This document shows, piece after piece, positions 21,277 to 32,914 of a DNA stretch of 64,000 nucleotides. The translations under genes and the position numbers were made by a program. The stretch comes from Adiantum capillus-veneris (Eukaryota > Streptophyta > Polypodiopsida > Polypodiales > Pteridaceae). A model generated the notes under the pieces. That model was not told the origin of the DNA. It saw only the letters and a program-made list of their open reading frames with translations, and made no database searches. Every line of letters begins with the position of its first letter. Position 1 is the stretch's first letter. The stretch is from positions 147,415,850 to 147,479,849 of the forward strand of contig CM043949.1 in NCBI GenBank assembly GCA_014529385.2, written 5' to 3'.

Positions 21277-24200
21277 CATATAACAAGCCGTAGGTCAAAC
21301 AGATAGAAGAAACGCCCAAAATACAAGCCGTTTTTGAAATCCGGTTGGATTTTTCTACGGAAAAACGCAAATGGATTTCATAAACGGCTTCTACGCCATA
21401 GGTCAAATCCGGTTGCTTTTTTCTATGGAATAACGCAAACGGACTTCGGAAATGGCTTCTATGCCTACCGAAACCATCCGTAGTCCATTAGGTAGTCTTA
21501 AGGCAATGTCAAGAGCGTGTATGGCAAGCCGTAGGTCAAACGGACAGAAGAAACGTCAAATACACAAGCCGTAGGTCAAATCCAGTTGCGTTTTTCTACG
21601 GAAAAATGCAAACGGTCTTCGGAAACTGATTCTATGCCTATCGAAACCATCCGTAGTCCATTAGGTAGTCTTTAGGAAATTTCAAGAGTGCGTATGGCAA
21701 GCTGTAGGTCAAATGGATAGAAGAAACGCCAAATACACAAGCCGTAGGTCAAATCAATTGTGTTTTTCTACGGAAAAACGCAGACGGACTTCGAAAACTG
21801 ATTCTACACCTACCGAAACCATCCGTAGTCCATTAAGTAGTCTTAAGGCAATTTCAAGACCGTGTATGGCAAGCCGTAGGTTAAACGGATAGAAGAAACA
21901 TCAAATACACAAGCCGTAAGTCAAATCCGGTTGCGTTTTTCTACGAAAAAACACAAACGGACTTCGGAAATGGCTTCTATGCCTACTGAAACCATCCGTA
22001 GACGATTAGTTAGTCTTTAGGCAATTTCAAGAGCTCGTATGGCAAGCCGTAGGTCAAACGGATAGAAGAAACGCCAAATACACAAGCCGTAGGTCAAATC
22101 CGGTTTCGTTTTTCTACGAAAAAACGCAAACGGACTTCAAAAATGGCTTCTATGTCTACCGAAACCATCCGTAGTTCATTAAGTAGTCCTAAAGCAATGT
22201 CAAGAGCATGTATGGCAAGCCGTAGGTCAATGGGTTTGAATTAACGCCAAATACACAAGATGTAGGTCAAATCCGGTTGCGTTTTTCTACGGAAAAACGC
22301 AAACGGATTTCGGAAATGACTTCTATGCCTACTAAAACCATCCGTAGTCCATTAGGTAGTCTTAAAGAAATTTCAAGAGTGCGTATGAAAAACCGTAGGT
22401 CAAGGGATTTGAATTAACGCCAAATACATAAGCCGTAGGTCAAATCCGGTTACGTTTTTTTACAGAAAAACGCAAACGGACTTCGGAAACGGCTTCTATG
22501 CCTACCGAAACCATCCGTAGTCCATTAGATAGTCTTAAGGAAATTTCAAGAGCGTGTATGGCAAGCCGTAGGTCAAACGGACAGAAGAAACGTCAAATAC
22601 ACAAGCCGTAGGTCAAATCCGGTTGTGTTTTTCTACGAAAAAACGCAGACGGTCTTCGGAAACTGATTCTATGCATACCAAAACCATCCGTAGTCCATTA
22701 GGTAGTCTTTAGGCAATGTCAAGAGCGCGTATGGCAACAAGCGGTAGGTCAAACGGATAGAAGAAACGCCAAATACACAAGCCGTAGGTCAAATCCGATT
22801 GCGTTTTTCTACGAAAAAACGCAGACGGACTTTGGAAACCGATTCTACGCCTACCGAAACCATCCGTAGTCCATTAGGTAGTCTTAAAGCAATTTCAAGA
22901 CCCTGTATGGCAAGCTGTAGGTTAAACGGACAGAAGAAACATCAAATACACAAGCCGTAGGTCAAATCCGGTTGCGTTTTTCTACCAAAAAATGCAAACG
23001 GACTTCGGAAATGGCTTCTATGCCTACTGAAACCATCCGTAGACGATTAGGTAGTCTTTAGGCAATTTCAAGAGCACGTATGGCAAGCCGTAGGTCAAAC
23101 GGATAGAAGAAACACCAAATACACAAGCCGTAGGTCAAATCCAGTTGCGTTTTTCTACGGAAAAACGCAAACGGATTTCGGAAATGACTTCTATGCCTAC
23201 TGAAACCATCCGTAGTCCATTAGATAGTCTTAAAGCAATGTCAAGAGCGCGTATGGCAAGCCGTAGGTCAAACGGATAGAAGAAACGCCAAATACACAAA
23301 CCGTAGGTCAAATCCGGTTGCGTTTTTCTATGGAAAAACGCAAACGGACTTTGGAAATGGCTTCTATGCCTACTGAAACCATCCTTAGTTCAATAGGTAG
23401 TCTTAAGGCAATGTTAAGAGTGTGTATGGCAAGCCGTAGGTCAAACAGACAGAAGAAACGTTAAATACGCAAGCCATAGGTCAAATCCGGTTGCGTTTTT
23501 CTATGGAAAAACTTCAAACGGTCTTCAGAAACTGATTCTATGCCTATCGAAACCATCCGTAGTCCATTAAGTAGTCTTTAGTCAATGTCAAGAGCACGTA
23601 TGGCAAGCCGTAGGTCAAACGGATAGAAGAAACGTCAAATACACAAGCAGTAGGTCAAATCCGATTGCGTTTTTCTACGGAAAAATACAGACGGACTTCG
23701 AAAACTGATTCTACGCCTACCGAAACCATCCGTAGTCTATTAAGTAGTCTTAAGTCAATGTCAAGACCGTGTATGGCAAGCCGTAGGTTAAATGGACAGA
23801 AGAAACGTCAAATACACAAGCCGTAAGTCAAATCCGGTTGCGTTTTTCTACGAAAAAACGCAAACAGACTTCAGAAATGGCTTCTATGCCTACTGAAACC
23901 ATCCGTAGACGATTAGTTAGTCTTTAGGCAATTTCAAGAGTGCGTATGACAAGCCGTAGGTCAAACGGATAGAAGAAACGCCAAATACACACGTCGTAGG
24001 TCAAATCCGGTTGCGTTTTTCTACGGAAAAACGCAAACGGACTTCGGAAATGGCTTCTATGTCTACCGAAACCATCCGTAGTTCATTAAGTAGTCTTAAA
24101 GAAATGTCAAGAGCATGTATAGTAAGCCGTAGGTCAATGGGTTTGAATTAACGCCAAATACACAAGCTGTAGGTCAAATCCGGTTGCGTTTTTCTACGGA

Positions 24201-24700
24201 AAAACGCAAACGGATTTCGGAAATGACTTCTATGCCTACTAAAACCATCCGTAGTCCATTAGGTAGTCTTAAAGAAATTTCAAGAGTGCGTATGAAAAAC
24301 CGTAGGTCGATGGGTTTGAATTAACGCCAAATACACAAGCCGTAGGTCAAATCCGGTTGCGTTTTCTTACGAAAAAACGCAAACGGACTTCGAAAACGGC
24401 TTCTATGCCTACCGAAACCATCCGTAGTCCATTAGGTAGTTTTAAGGCAATGTCAAGAGCGTGTATGGCAAGCTGTAGGTCAAACGGACAAAAGAAACGT
24501 CAAATACACAAGCCGTAGGTCAAATCCGGTTGTGTTTTTCTACGAAAAAACGCAGACGATCTTCGGAAACTGATTCTATGCATACCGAAACCATCCGTAG
24601 TCCATTAGGTAGTCTTTAGGCAATGTCAAGAGCGCGTATGGCAACAAGCGGTAGGTCAAACGAATAGAAGAAACGCCAAATACATAAGCCGTAGGTCAAA
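21277..24700. repeat. Tandem satellite array, about 20 monomers of 173 bp
   Basis: The marker AAACCATCCG recurs at 21471, 21644, 21816, 21989, 22162, 22335, 22508, 22681, 22857, 23030 and 23203, and onward. Spacing is 172-173 bp, with one 176 caused by an extra three bases at 22734. Each monomer contains AAGCCGTAGGTCAAA twice and an inverted repeat, TTGCGTTTTT then about six bases then AAAAACGCAA. Monomer variants recur at 1,907 bp (11 monomers): TGGGTTTGAA at 22231 and 24138, GCAACAAGCGG at 22734 and 24641. It lies inside the CACTA transposon, upstream of its transposase gene. No coding frame is conserved. Confidence 0.95.
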
Positions 24701-24709
24701 TAGGGAAAT

Positions 24710-24713
<4 letters not shown>

Positions 24714-24771
<58 letters not shown>

Positions 24772-24870
24772 GGAGAGCGAGACAGAGAGAGAGATACGGA
24801 AATAGGAAAATAGAGAGAGAAAGAGAGATAGCGAGAGCGAGATCGAGAGAGAGAGAAAGGGAGATAGCCG
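24714..24870. repeat. (GA)n microsatellite and GA-rich tail
   Basis: Pure (GA)n from 24714 to 24768, then interrupted purine-rich sequence to about 24860. It directly abuts the last satellite monomer. Confidence 0.9.
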
Positions 24871-25016
24871 TTGGATGTTGAAGAAACTATGGAACTAAAA
24901 GAGGCAAAGGGATTTTGCCCGCTGCATGCGTTGCCATGTACACCTGGGAGTGCACGTATGTGTCTACCCATATAGGATTTGACCAATAAAGACGAGATTT
25001 TGACCCGGTGGTCCTG

Positions 25017-25052
25017 ATCTCCGTACACCTCTGGACCGAGGTGTACGGAGAT
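25017..25052. other. Perfect 15-bp inverted repeat with 6-base loop
   Basis: Arms ATCTCCGTACACCTC (25017-25031) and its exact complement (25038-25052) flank TGGACC. It sits 79 bp before the transposase ATG at 25131, so it may be in the 5' leader or promoter. Confidence 0.85.
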
Positions 25053-25130
25053 TGGGCAAGACTAGAGAATGCGAGGTAGTTCACATTGTGAGGAGTATAT
25101 ATATTAAAACAACATTCATAATCATTGTAG

Positions 25131-25327
25131 ATGGCAACGTCGTCAACTAACATGGAGGAAAATATTGCATGCTCGTGCACGCTCTGCAAGTATCAAATCC
25201 TGCGCAAGCGTAGGATATGTAATGAGCATGTGCACAAGTACGGAGAGTTTGCTAAAGAAACTGTACAGAATCTACGATACGACTCCTACGGAACGGGCAT
25301 TGATTTTCGCGACATAGCACCTACATC

Positions 25328-25393
<66 letters not shown>

Positions 25394-28300
25394 ATGCGTG
25401 AAGGTCCGACCAATATAGAGCCAAGGATGGAAGCAGAAAAGGACTTACAGACAGAAGACGACGGCATGGAGGAGATACTGGATGCCTTCTTTCAGACAAG
25501 CAAGGAGAATGCTAACGAAGCAGCACCAGAAGCCGTGCGCCTATCTCCTGAAGACATGTTGAGGAAGTTGGCACGTCAAACCAATTTATGAAGGCGCCAA
25601 AATATCGACGCTTCGTACTTGTCTGGCGTTTTTGAATCTTCGGTCAGTGTATGGGTGGTCGGATGCAAGTATCATTGCTTTGTTTAGGTACGTAATTTAC
25701 AAAAGAGATTTTCCGATTGCAACGGTGACGTGCTTGGAGAGCTTTTTAATTTAATGTGGCTTAAACAGGTTGTTGCGGAGCAACTTCTCCCGGCTGGCAA
25801 TGAAATGCCCCCCTTGAGGCCAGACGCAAAGCAACTATTGACCTCAATTGGCTTGGACTACAACAAAATTCATGCATGTCCAAATGATTGCATTCTTTTT
25901 CGCAATGAATTCGTAGATTTTCTGTCGTGACCTAAGTACGGAGCAATGTGCTACAAACAAGATGCAGTTGGCGAGACAGTGCCAACTAAAGTGTTGTGGC
26001 ATTTCCCTATATTCCTAGGACAAAAAGCATGTTTCGTTGTGGTTCCATTGCAAAGTTGATGCGGTGGCATTCTACGAATAGATCCACTGACGCAACATTT
26101 AGGGTGCTTGCTGATTCAAAGGCTTGGAGGCACATTGAAGATACCTGGCCACATTTTAAGAGTGAACCACGCAATTTGCGTTTGGGCATGGCAATGGATG
26201 GAGTCAATCCATTTGGCTTGAGAATCTTGTCATGGAGCACTTGGCCTGTGTGCCTTATTAATTACAACCTCCCGCCGTGGCTTGCCATCAAGAAGGGTCA
26301 TTTGATATTAAGCTTGATTGTACCTGGTAAGTTCAAGGCAAAAAACATGGATGTTTATTTAGCTCCACTAGGTTTACGAGCTCCAGGAGTTATGGCATGG
26401 GATCGACATAGCAGATGTGGTTGAACCAGTAGGACAACAACATGCAAGGATCCATGGACTTCTTATGTGGACTATGCATGATTGGCCAGGATACGGAGAA
26501 GCTTCTGGTAATGGTTCTTGATTTACAAAATTCTCGCTATTCGCAAGCACTTTGCCTTGGCCTAATTCATGCTTTAATATATGCAGGGCTAACAACTTCG
26601 GGATACAATGCATGTCCAATTTGCGGGCAGTCTTTGGATGTGCGCTATTTTGCCTCTCTTTGAAAGACAATTTATCAAGGCCACCACCGTTATCTTTCAG
26701 ATGGCCATCACTTGCGCGAAGGTCAGCTTGGTCGCATCGAATGTCGTCCTATGCATATACAAGAGTGGCGTCGCTCGATGGGAGCAACATGAGGGGCAAC
26801 CTGTTCCAGGAATGAAACGATTGTCCATTCTCCATACGTTGCCATACTGGGGTGATCTACTAATTAACCATTTGCTGGATCCAATGCATATATTCAAGAA
26901 TGTGGGAGAGCTCCTCTGGAAGACAATCATGGGAATGAAAGACAATCGAGCTTCATGAGATGATTTGCAGTCAGTTGGAAAGATGCCAGAGTTGTGGCCT
27001 TTCACCAATGCAGCTGGCCAAACAAAACTTCCAAGAGTGCCATGGGTATTGCTAAAAAATGAAGAGCGACAAGTTAAAAGGGTGATTTCAGAGTTCAAGA
27101 TGCCAACAGGATATATGCGATATCTCAAGACAGCATTCACCCGTGACGATCAACTGTCAGGACTGAAATCGCACGACTGGCATAAGTTCTTGCAATTCAT
27201 TCTTCCAATTGCGATCAAGGGGTGTTTAACGGAGGAAGTGCGGACCTACATATACAAGATTTCAGAGATAGTGCGGTGGATCTCTTTCAAGGAGATACAG
27301 GAGGAATCTATTGCAGTCGCAAGGGCTAACTCCATTGAGGCAGTTTGCATGATTGAGAAGTATCTACCCACGAGCTGCCTAACTATCCAAATGCACTTGC
27401 TCGTCCATGTAGTAGATGAGGTTGCAGTGGCAGGTACAGTCCACAGCCGTTGGATGTTCTTTCTAGAGCGGTTCATGAAAACACTTAAGGAGGATGCAAG
27501 ACTGGTGGAAGAGGGGCCGCGACTGTGGAGCGATGAGGAGGATGCAAGACTGGTGGGAGAGGATCCGCAAGGGCAAGGGGTGCCGAAGAAAATGAACGAC
27601 GCCATGCGAGAAAAGATCATGAAGTTCTGTATACTAAATTCAGCGCCGATGCAAAAATGGCTTGAAAGGTACGAAGAAGAGAAAGAGGGACGCAACAGGG
27701 AGCGACAAAATTTCAGACGAGGCCGAACGACTAGAGGTTTACCCTTGCCAGACTATCTCGCTCCTCTACCTGAATTCCCTACAATGGCATGGTTGGACAA
27801 GACAATGAGAGCAGCTCGACAGATCGGAGAACCCATATCTCTAGAAGAGGAAGAGCTAGCTATTGGATGTGACTGGCAGTATCATACATACATGGCACTG
27901 TGGTCGCATGGAAAGCATTTTAGAACACAAAAAATTGACAGCAGCAAAAGAAACACGTTTGACAGTGGGGTAATGGTTGGTTTCATGCAAAAGAGCAGGG
28001 CTAGTGCCAGAGCCACGAATGAGAGCACTAGCAACCTAGATTATTGTGGTCTAGTGTCAGATATCTTGAAAGTAAGCTTCAGGCGGTTTGAGATGTTTTT
28101 GTTGGATGTGAAGTGGTTCAAGGTGATTACTTCTGGTCGCAATGCAACGGTACGCAGAGATGGAAACAAACTTGTGCAAATAGATTCTACAAAGGTTTGG
28201 ACAGATGCGAGCAACACATTTACTCTCCCCGAACATTGTGAGCAAGTGGTCTTTGTACCGGACCCTCGAGAGCGATAGTGGTGGTTTGTGGTTCAGGTTG

Positions 28301-28590
28301 CTCCAAGAAATAAACAAGTATTTGAAGGGCAAGATCTCCTGGAGGAAAGTCAGTCAGACGACGTCCATACTACTGTGACATTAGATGAGATGGACGAAGG
28401 TATGGCAGAGGAAGCTGACAGATATACGAGGGATGACGCAGACGAGCCAGAATTGACACTTGTAGATGAAGATGCAATGGATGAAGATAATCTGCTAGAA
28501 CGAGTTGGGGCAGAGTTATGTTTGCAATTAGAGATAGATGATGAAACAGTGCAAGATCTTATCGATGATGCCTCACTCGTCGAGGCCTAG
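25131..28590 (+). pseudogene. CACTA TNP2-type transposase (broken)
   Basis: The gene starts at ATG 25131 with a transposase-associated zinc motif (CSCTLCKYQILRKRRICNEHVHKYG). A (GA)n run (25331-25389) sits inside the coding region, and the frame changes across it. TNP2 motifs follow in several frames: NKIHACPNDCILFRNEF (25858-25910), LMRWHS, SEPRNLRLGMAMDGVNPFG (26160-26215), STWPVCLINYNLPPWL (26240-26280). A long frame, 26965-28278, covers DUF4218 (LSGLKSHDWHKFLQFILPIAIKG; MHLLVHVVDEV; GTVHSRWMFFLERFMK) and DUF4216 (VKWFKVITS). A TAG at 28276-28278 precedes WWFVVQVAPRNK and an acidic tail ending at 28590. This protein cuts the transposon ends; stops and frameshifts make this copy inactive. 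Introns are possible around 25590-25740. Confidence 0.9.
25331..25389. repeat. (GA)n microsatellite inside the transposase reading frame
   Basis: About 29 GA units encode an Arg-Glu run. The frame open before it (from 25131) ends at RPI shortly after, while the plausible continuation (25394-25591) is in another frame. Confidence 0.9.
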
Positions 28591-28690
28591 GCCTGTAAGT
28601 GTTTTTGTGAAGACGTTGATTTAAAATTAAGCTTAAAGTTAATTTAAACAACTGTGTTCTGACGCTTTATTTTACTTTCTTTGTGCAGGA

Positions 28691-29826
28691 CTTTAGTATG
28701 GCAGGCCAGTTTCCAGATCCCGCTTCTATGAGTGCAAATGCATTCATGGGCTTCGTTACACGGATGATGCCTACTTAGATGGCAGAGGCTTCTCAGTATT
28801 AGGTAGCCAGAGGCATGGGTACTACGCCTCCGGGCTTCACACCCGAGGGTCCGACACCTAGGGGGGGACACCTGGGGAGGGGGGGGAGGGGACGCCTATT
28901 GATACGACGCCTTCTTCTCCCATCACGGCTGCTTCGACACCTAGGGGTGGAGCAGAGGCGGGTACGTCCTCATCTCCGCAGCACAGGTGCACTTCCCGAT
29001 CTCGACGGTCGTCAGGTGGAGGTGGTGGTTGCTGTGGAGGAGGGTCCACAGATGCTTCGACCCCTCCTCGCTCACGACCCCCGTCCTACCCAGACACACC
29101 TCTCGACACACCTCGGACACCTTGGGGGGCACACGATCCTAGTGCCTCCAAGCTCTATACTGTACGGCCAGATGGTTCTGTTGACATGCATAGAGTCGGG
29201 ACTGAGATGAGACAGCGGATTCGCCAGCTCGCAGAGCTAGAGTTTTTGACCAGCATTCTGACGTCTTGGGATCAACAGGAAAAGGACAAAGTCAATTACA
29301 TAGTGGAGACCATCCTGAGAGAGTACGAGCCTGTTCCGGGTTCTAACGTTGTTCCGAGGAGGTGGATCAAGGGTGTTGCACGGGACACCGTGAAACATCG
29401 ACGAGATGCAGCTCGGAAGGCTTTTAGGACCGGCTCGCCAAAGCCTTCGGGCATCCCACACGAGACGTGGCTGCATATTAGGGAGGATGAGGGGACAGCG
29501 GCCACGTGGCTCAGACAGTAGCGTGAGGCCATGCAGATACGACAGATGACCAGGGGGACATCTCATCTTGGCAGCGGAGGCTTCGACACCTTTCACTATG
29601 AGTTTGTGAGTTTCTAATCCAATCTTAACTATGGCGTTTTTTAAAACGCGAAGAATCATGTATTCTCATTACTATGATTTTTGTATAAACGCAGAATCTT
29701 GCGATGCATCGAGCCCCAACACGTCAGGAGGAGTCAGATGGATATCGCAGAGGTATGTATGAAGTATTGAATGATCTTGATGCTTCAGGAGAGCCTGTAG
29801 ACTGGGCGGCCTTACAGTCTCGCTGA
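28691..29826 (+). pseudogene. Second CACTA protein, Ptta/En-Spm (TNPA-like) type, broken
   Basis: A likely start is MAGQFPDPASMSANAFMGF at 28698, just after an acceptor-like TTTGTGCAG, with an early TAG soon after. A low-complexity Pro/Thr/Arg-rich segment follows. The conserved part is 29186-29605: QLAELEFLTSIL, RRWIKGVARDTVKHRRDAARKAF, PHETWLHIREDEGTAATW. It matches the plant transposase Ptta/En/Spm pattern (Arg-rich helix, then Trp, then HTGGS-like SHLGSGGFDTF). A TAG at 29519-29521 interrupts it. A GTGAG donor (29606) and CAG acceptor (29692-29694) join in frame to an exon reading NLAMHRAPTRQEESDGYRRG and ending DWAALQSR (29826). In En/Spm the partner protein binds subterminal repeats, here probably the ATATCGACG motifs. 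Confidence 0.75.
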
Positions 29827-29829
29827 TCG

Positions 29830-30330
29830 CTTGAGGTGAGACGTTAATATGTGTGAGTTGATTTAATTAAGTAAGTATATGTGAAGTAATATCAATACTA
29901 ATTTTGTGAGTTGTCCTATGTGCAGGTTGTGACGCCTAGTCATCAGTGGACCGGATTTCATATATATGCTTTGTGAGACACAGACACGCTTCTGTGTCTC
30001 CTTTTGTATAGACATATATGGTTATGATTATTGTTCAGACAGTTAATTGTTTTCCTTATGGTTATGGTTATTGTCATTGTCATTGTCATTGTATAGACAT
30101 GGTTATTTCTCTTATTCTTGTATAGACATAGTTATGGTTTAGGTTTTGTTTATGGTTATGTTTAACTTTCTGGTTATGCTTATGGTTATTGTTAATTTTG
30201 TTTCTGGTTATGATCAAAGTGGTTATATTGGTTGGTTATGGTTTCAAGTTATGGTTATGCTTTTAAGTTATGGTTATGGTTCGTTATGGTTATTCTTTTA
30301 AGTTATGGTTATGGTTCGTTATGGTCATTG
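29830..30330. repeat. CACTA 3' region with (GGTTAT)-type low-complexity tract
   Basis: From about 30017 to 30325 the sequence is built from GGTTAT, TTATGG and CATTGT units of irregular order. It is not the plant telomere repeat (TTTAGGG). No gene. Confidence 0.75.
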
Positions 30331-30582
30331 GCCTTAAATCTCATGTGAGATCCTACATGGATAGCATGTAGGAGGCATATACATGATTTTTTTTTTTGAA
30401 AAGTTCATGTAAAAACGAAGGGAACTCTACCGAAATTTTTGCGGAAGCACGGTTGATTTTGGTGCTACTTGCTTTCTTGGATAGAGGGCAGGAAGTCTGG
30501 CTGTGGTGGCTGTGTCCATCTTTTCACTGGGCATAGGCCAGGCTACCTGCCCTCTGCCCAAGAAAAAAAATTTATGTTATGG
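30331..30582. other. CACTA 3' region, hairpin arms only
   Basis: No gene. A perfect 10-bp inverted pair AGAGGGCAGG (30482-30491) and CCTGCCCTCT (30547-30556) encloses about 55 bp. Confidence 0.6.
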
Positions 30583-30768
30583 TCGTCGATATATGCGTCT
30601 ATATATCCGTCTATATCTGCGTCGCTATCTGCGTCTATAACTGCGTCCATATCTGCGTCGCAAATAAAGCCTTTCCACGCAGATATCGACGCAAATAGCG
30701 ACAGTTTCACAAGGACGTAGATATCGATGCGGGGCGTCGATATCTGCGTCGATGACACTTTTTTTTGT

Positions 30769-30819
<51 letters not shown>

Positions 30820-30821
30820 GT
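30583..30821. repeat. CACTA right subterminal and terminal repeats, with (TA)24
   Basis: Repeated CGTCGATAT, CTGCGTC and GATATCGACGC units mirror the left end, including GCCTTTCCACGC. Near the end lies GTGTCATCGACGCAGATATCGACG when read on the minus strand in parts. The terminus TTTTTTTTGTTGTA (to 30772) passes directly into (TA)24 at 30771-30818, then element B resumes. Confidence 0.75.
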
Positions 30822-32440
30822 ACTTGATTGATTACATGGAGCTTCTATTTTAACAAAAATTGATCTTAATTTTGGGTATAATCAAATCCAAATTAAGGAG
30901 AAATACATACCAAAGACAAGATTCAACGCTTGATTTGTTCTCATAATGAGTTTATAGTCATGCCTTTTGAAGTACAAATGCTCCAGCAACTTTCAATCGC
31001 CTTACGTTTGACATGTTTAGAGAACACCTCAATGATTTTTTTCTTGTCTTCTTTGATGATGGTTTACTCAAAGAAAAAGGAATAACATGAACAACATGTG
31101 TGAAGAGTACTTGAACTTTTATGTCAGAATCAGTTTTATGCTAAGTATAGCAAATGCACCTTCTTCACTAAAAAGTGGAATGCTTGGGATTTATTGTATC
31201 CAAGGATGGCGTTTCTATTGACCTAATTAAGATTGAAGTTGTTGTAGCTTGGTCTACACCTAAATCTATCAAATAAATACATGGATTTTGTGGATTAAGG
31301 GGATGATATTGTACATTTATTGAAGGCTATGCTAAGATTGCTTCTCCATTGACTAATACTCCTAAGAATACTAAAGTGTTCTCTTGGAATGAATGTGCTC
31401 AAGCTAGTTTTGAGCAACTCAAACAAGCTTTGGTAAATGCTCTAGTAGTACGGATTTTAGACTTCACAAAGATAGTCATTGTCTTCCCCGATGCAATTGG
31501 ACAAGCAATCAATGGCAAACTATCTCAAGAAGGAAGATTGGTAGCTTGCAAATCTCATAAGCTATGGACCCATGAGTTAAATTACCCTACACATAACTTA
31601 GTCCGTTGTACATGCTCTTAAATTATGGCAGCATTATCTTCTTAGAAGGTGATTTGAGTTACACAAATCATAAAAGCCTCAAGTGGAATTACACTCAACC
31701 TAGCCTTATATGCAACAATTGAGGTGGATGGAACTATTATGCAAATATGATTTTGGGATTGAATATAAACCTAAGAAGGAGAACTTAGTGGCCGATGCTT
31801 TAAGTAGAAAGAGTAATGTAGTAGCTGTCATAAACTCTACTACCTCTTTAATTCACCTTATTTGTGAAAGTATGCCTCAAGATCCATTCTACAGAAGCAT
31901 TCAATATTTAATGAACATGGATGATTGCACAAAGAATTAAGAAAGAAAAATTAAAGGCTTCTATATTGAAGACGATGACTTCTACTTCAACAACCATCTT
32001 TGTATCCCAAATGATGGTGGGATCAAACATCAAATACTACAAGAAGCTCACGATATACCTATTGTAGGGCATCCTTGTTACATTAAACTTATTCTACTAT
32101 AAGAAAGATTTTCTTTTGGCCAAGATTAAAGCACAATGTGTTGAGATATGTTACAATCATTGGACAGAAAGCAACCATATACCGAAGGAAATCTCAATGC
32201 AAGAATTGCCCTCACCGAAACACATGAGTAAGTGACTACTCATCAACCTCTACTTCAACAACCATCTTTCCATCCCAAATTATGGTGGGATCAAACTTCA
32301 AATACTACAAGAATCTCAATATATACCTATTTCAGGACATCCATGTTACATTAAACTTATGCTACTATGAGGAAGAGTTTCTTTTGGCCAAGATTGAAGC
32401 GCGATGTGTTGAGATATGTACAAGAATTTGACAAAAAGTT
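30822..32440 (+). pseudogene. Ty3/gypsy element B, 3' half (RT, RNase H, integrase zinc finger), broken
   Basis: Resumes at the RT position lost at 9432: HGAS then TKIDLNFGYNQIQIKEK at 30835-30900. Degenerate FFDDGLL (the YVDD area, about 31055), VSIDLIKIE-VVAWSTPKS (31215-31270) and FEGYAKIASPLTN follow. RNase H fragments: FSWNECAQASFEQLKQAL (31378-31440), HKSLKW, MQQLRWMELLCKYDFGIEYKPKKENLVADALSRKS in pieces (31710-31810). The integrase zinc-finger region is at 31960-32150. A 170-bp stretch of it is duplicated (31982-32151 and 32250-32419). The integrase core and 3' LTR are not found. Many stops make it a fossil. Confidence 0.8.
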
Positions 32441-32868
32441 TCATAAAATCTAATATCTAGCTTTATCCAAAATATTTTCTCATGTTAAATTGATCATTTA
32501 ATATGGAAAAATAAAAGAAAAGCAAGAGCTAGAATATATATATATATATGAGTTTTTAGGCCAAGCTCAACACGGAGCCAAAAGGAGATGGTTCCATCTC
32601 ATCAAGGGTTCACAAGGAGTTGGTCTATTGAAGAAGAATGTTTGCATAATGGAGCTTGAAAGACCTTAGGGTTAGCTTCATTAAAGACCTCCAATGGTTA
32701 GTGTAAAAGTCCTTAGACCTTAGGTTAAATCTAGGCCTATGCTTGAGGTGCTTCATGATTAAAGTGCATGAGATGCTTGATAACTAAGGTGCATTCTTTA
32801 GGCTAGGCATGTGCTTGAAGTCAAAGCCAATCCCTACAAGGAGGGGGCGATCCCTTGAAGCTAGGGGC

Positions 32869-32914
<46 letters not shown>

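Larger units (their letters stand above)
9433..30821 (+). mobile_element. CACTA (En/Spm) DNA transposon, about 10.6 kb before later insertions
   Basis: The element lies inside element B's RT, flanked by ACT at 9430-9432 and 30822-30824 (a 3-bp duplication is the CACTA rule). Left terminus: agCTACAACAtaacatgaag. The right end, reverse-complemented, gives TACAACAAAAAAAAGTGTC. Both fit the common CTACAACAAAA continuation of CACTA termini, but the outermost CACTA bases are changed on the left, and a (TA)24 run sits at the right edge. Both ends carry subterminal ATATCGACG repeats. It encodes a TNP2 transposase and a Ptta/TNPA-type protein on the plus strand. Copia-1 and copia-2 (10.8 kb together) inserted later. 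The exact end bases are inference; class is secure from the proteins. Confidence 0.8.

Noticed and set aside
21277-24700. CRISPR-like regular repeats
   Set aside because: Whole 173-bp units are repeated without unique spacers; this is satellite DNA in a plant transposon.
30017-30325. Possible telomere-like repeat
   Set aside because: Units are GGTTAT/TTATGG and irregular, not TTTAGGG.
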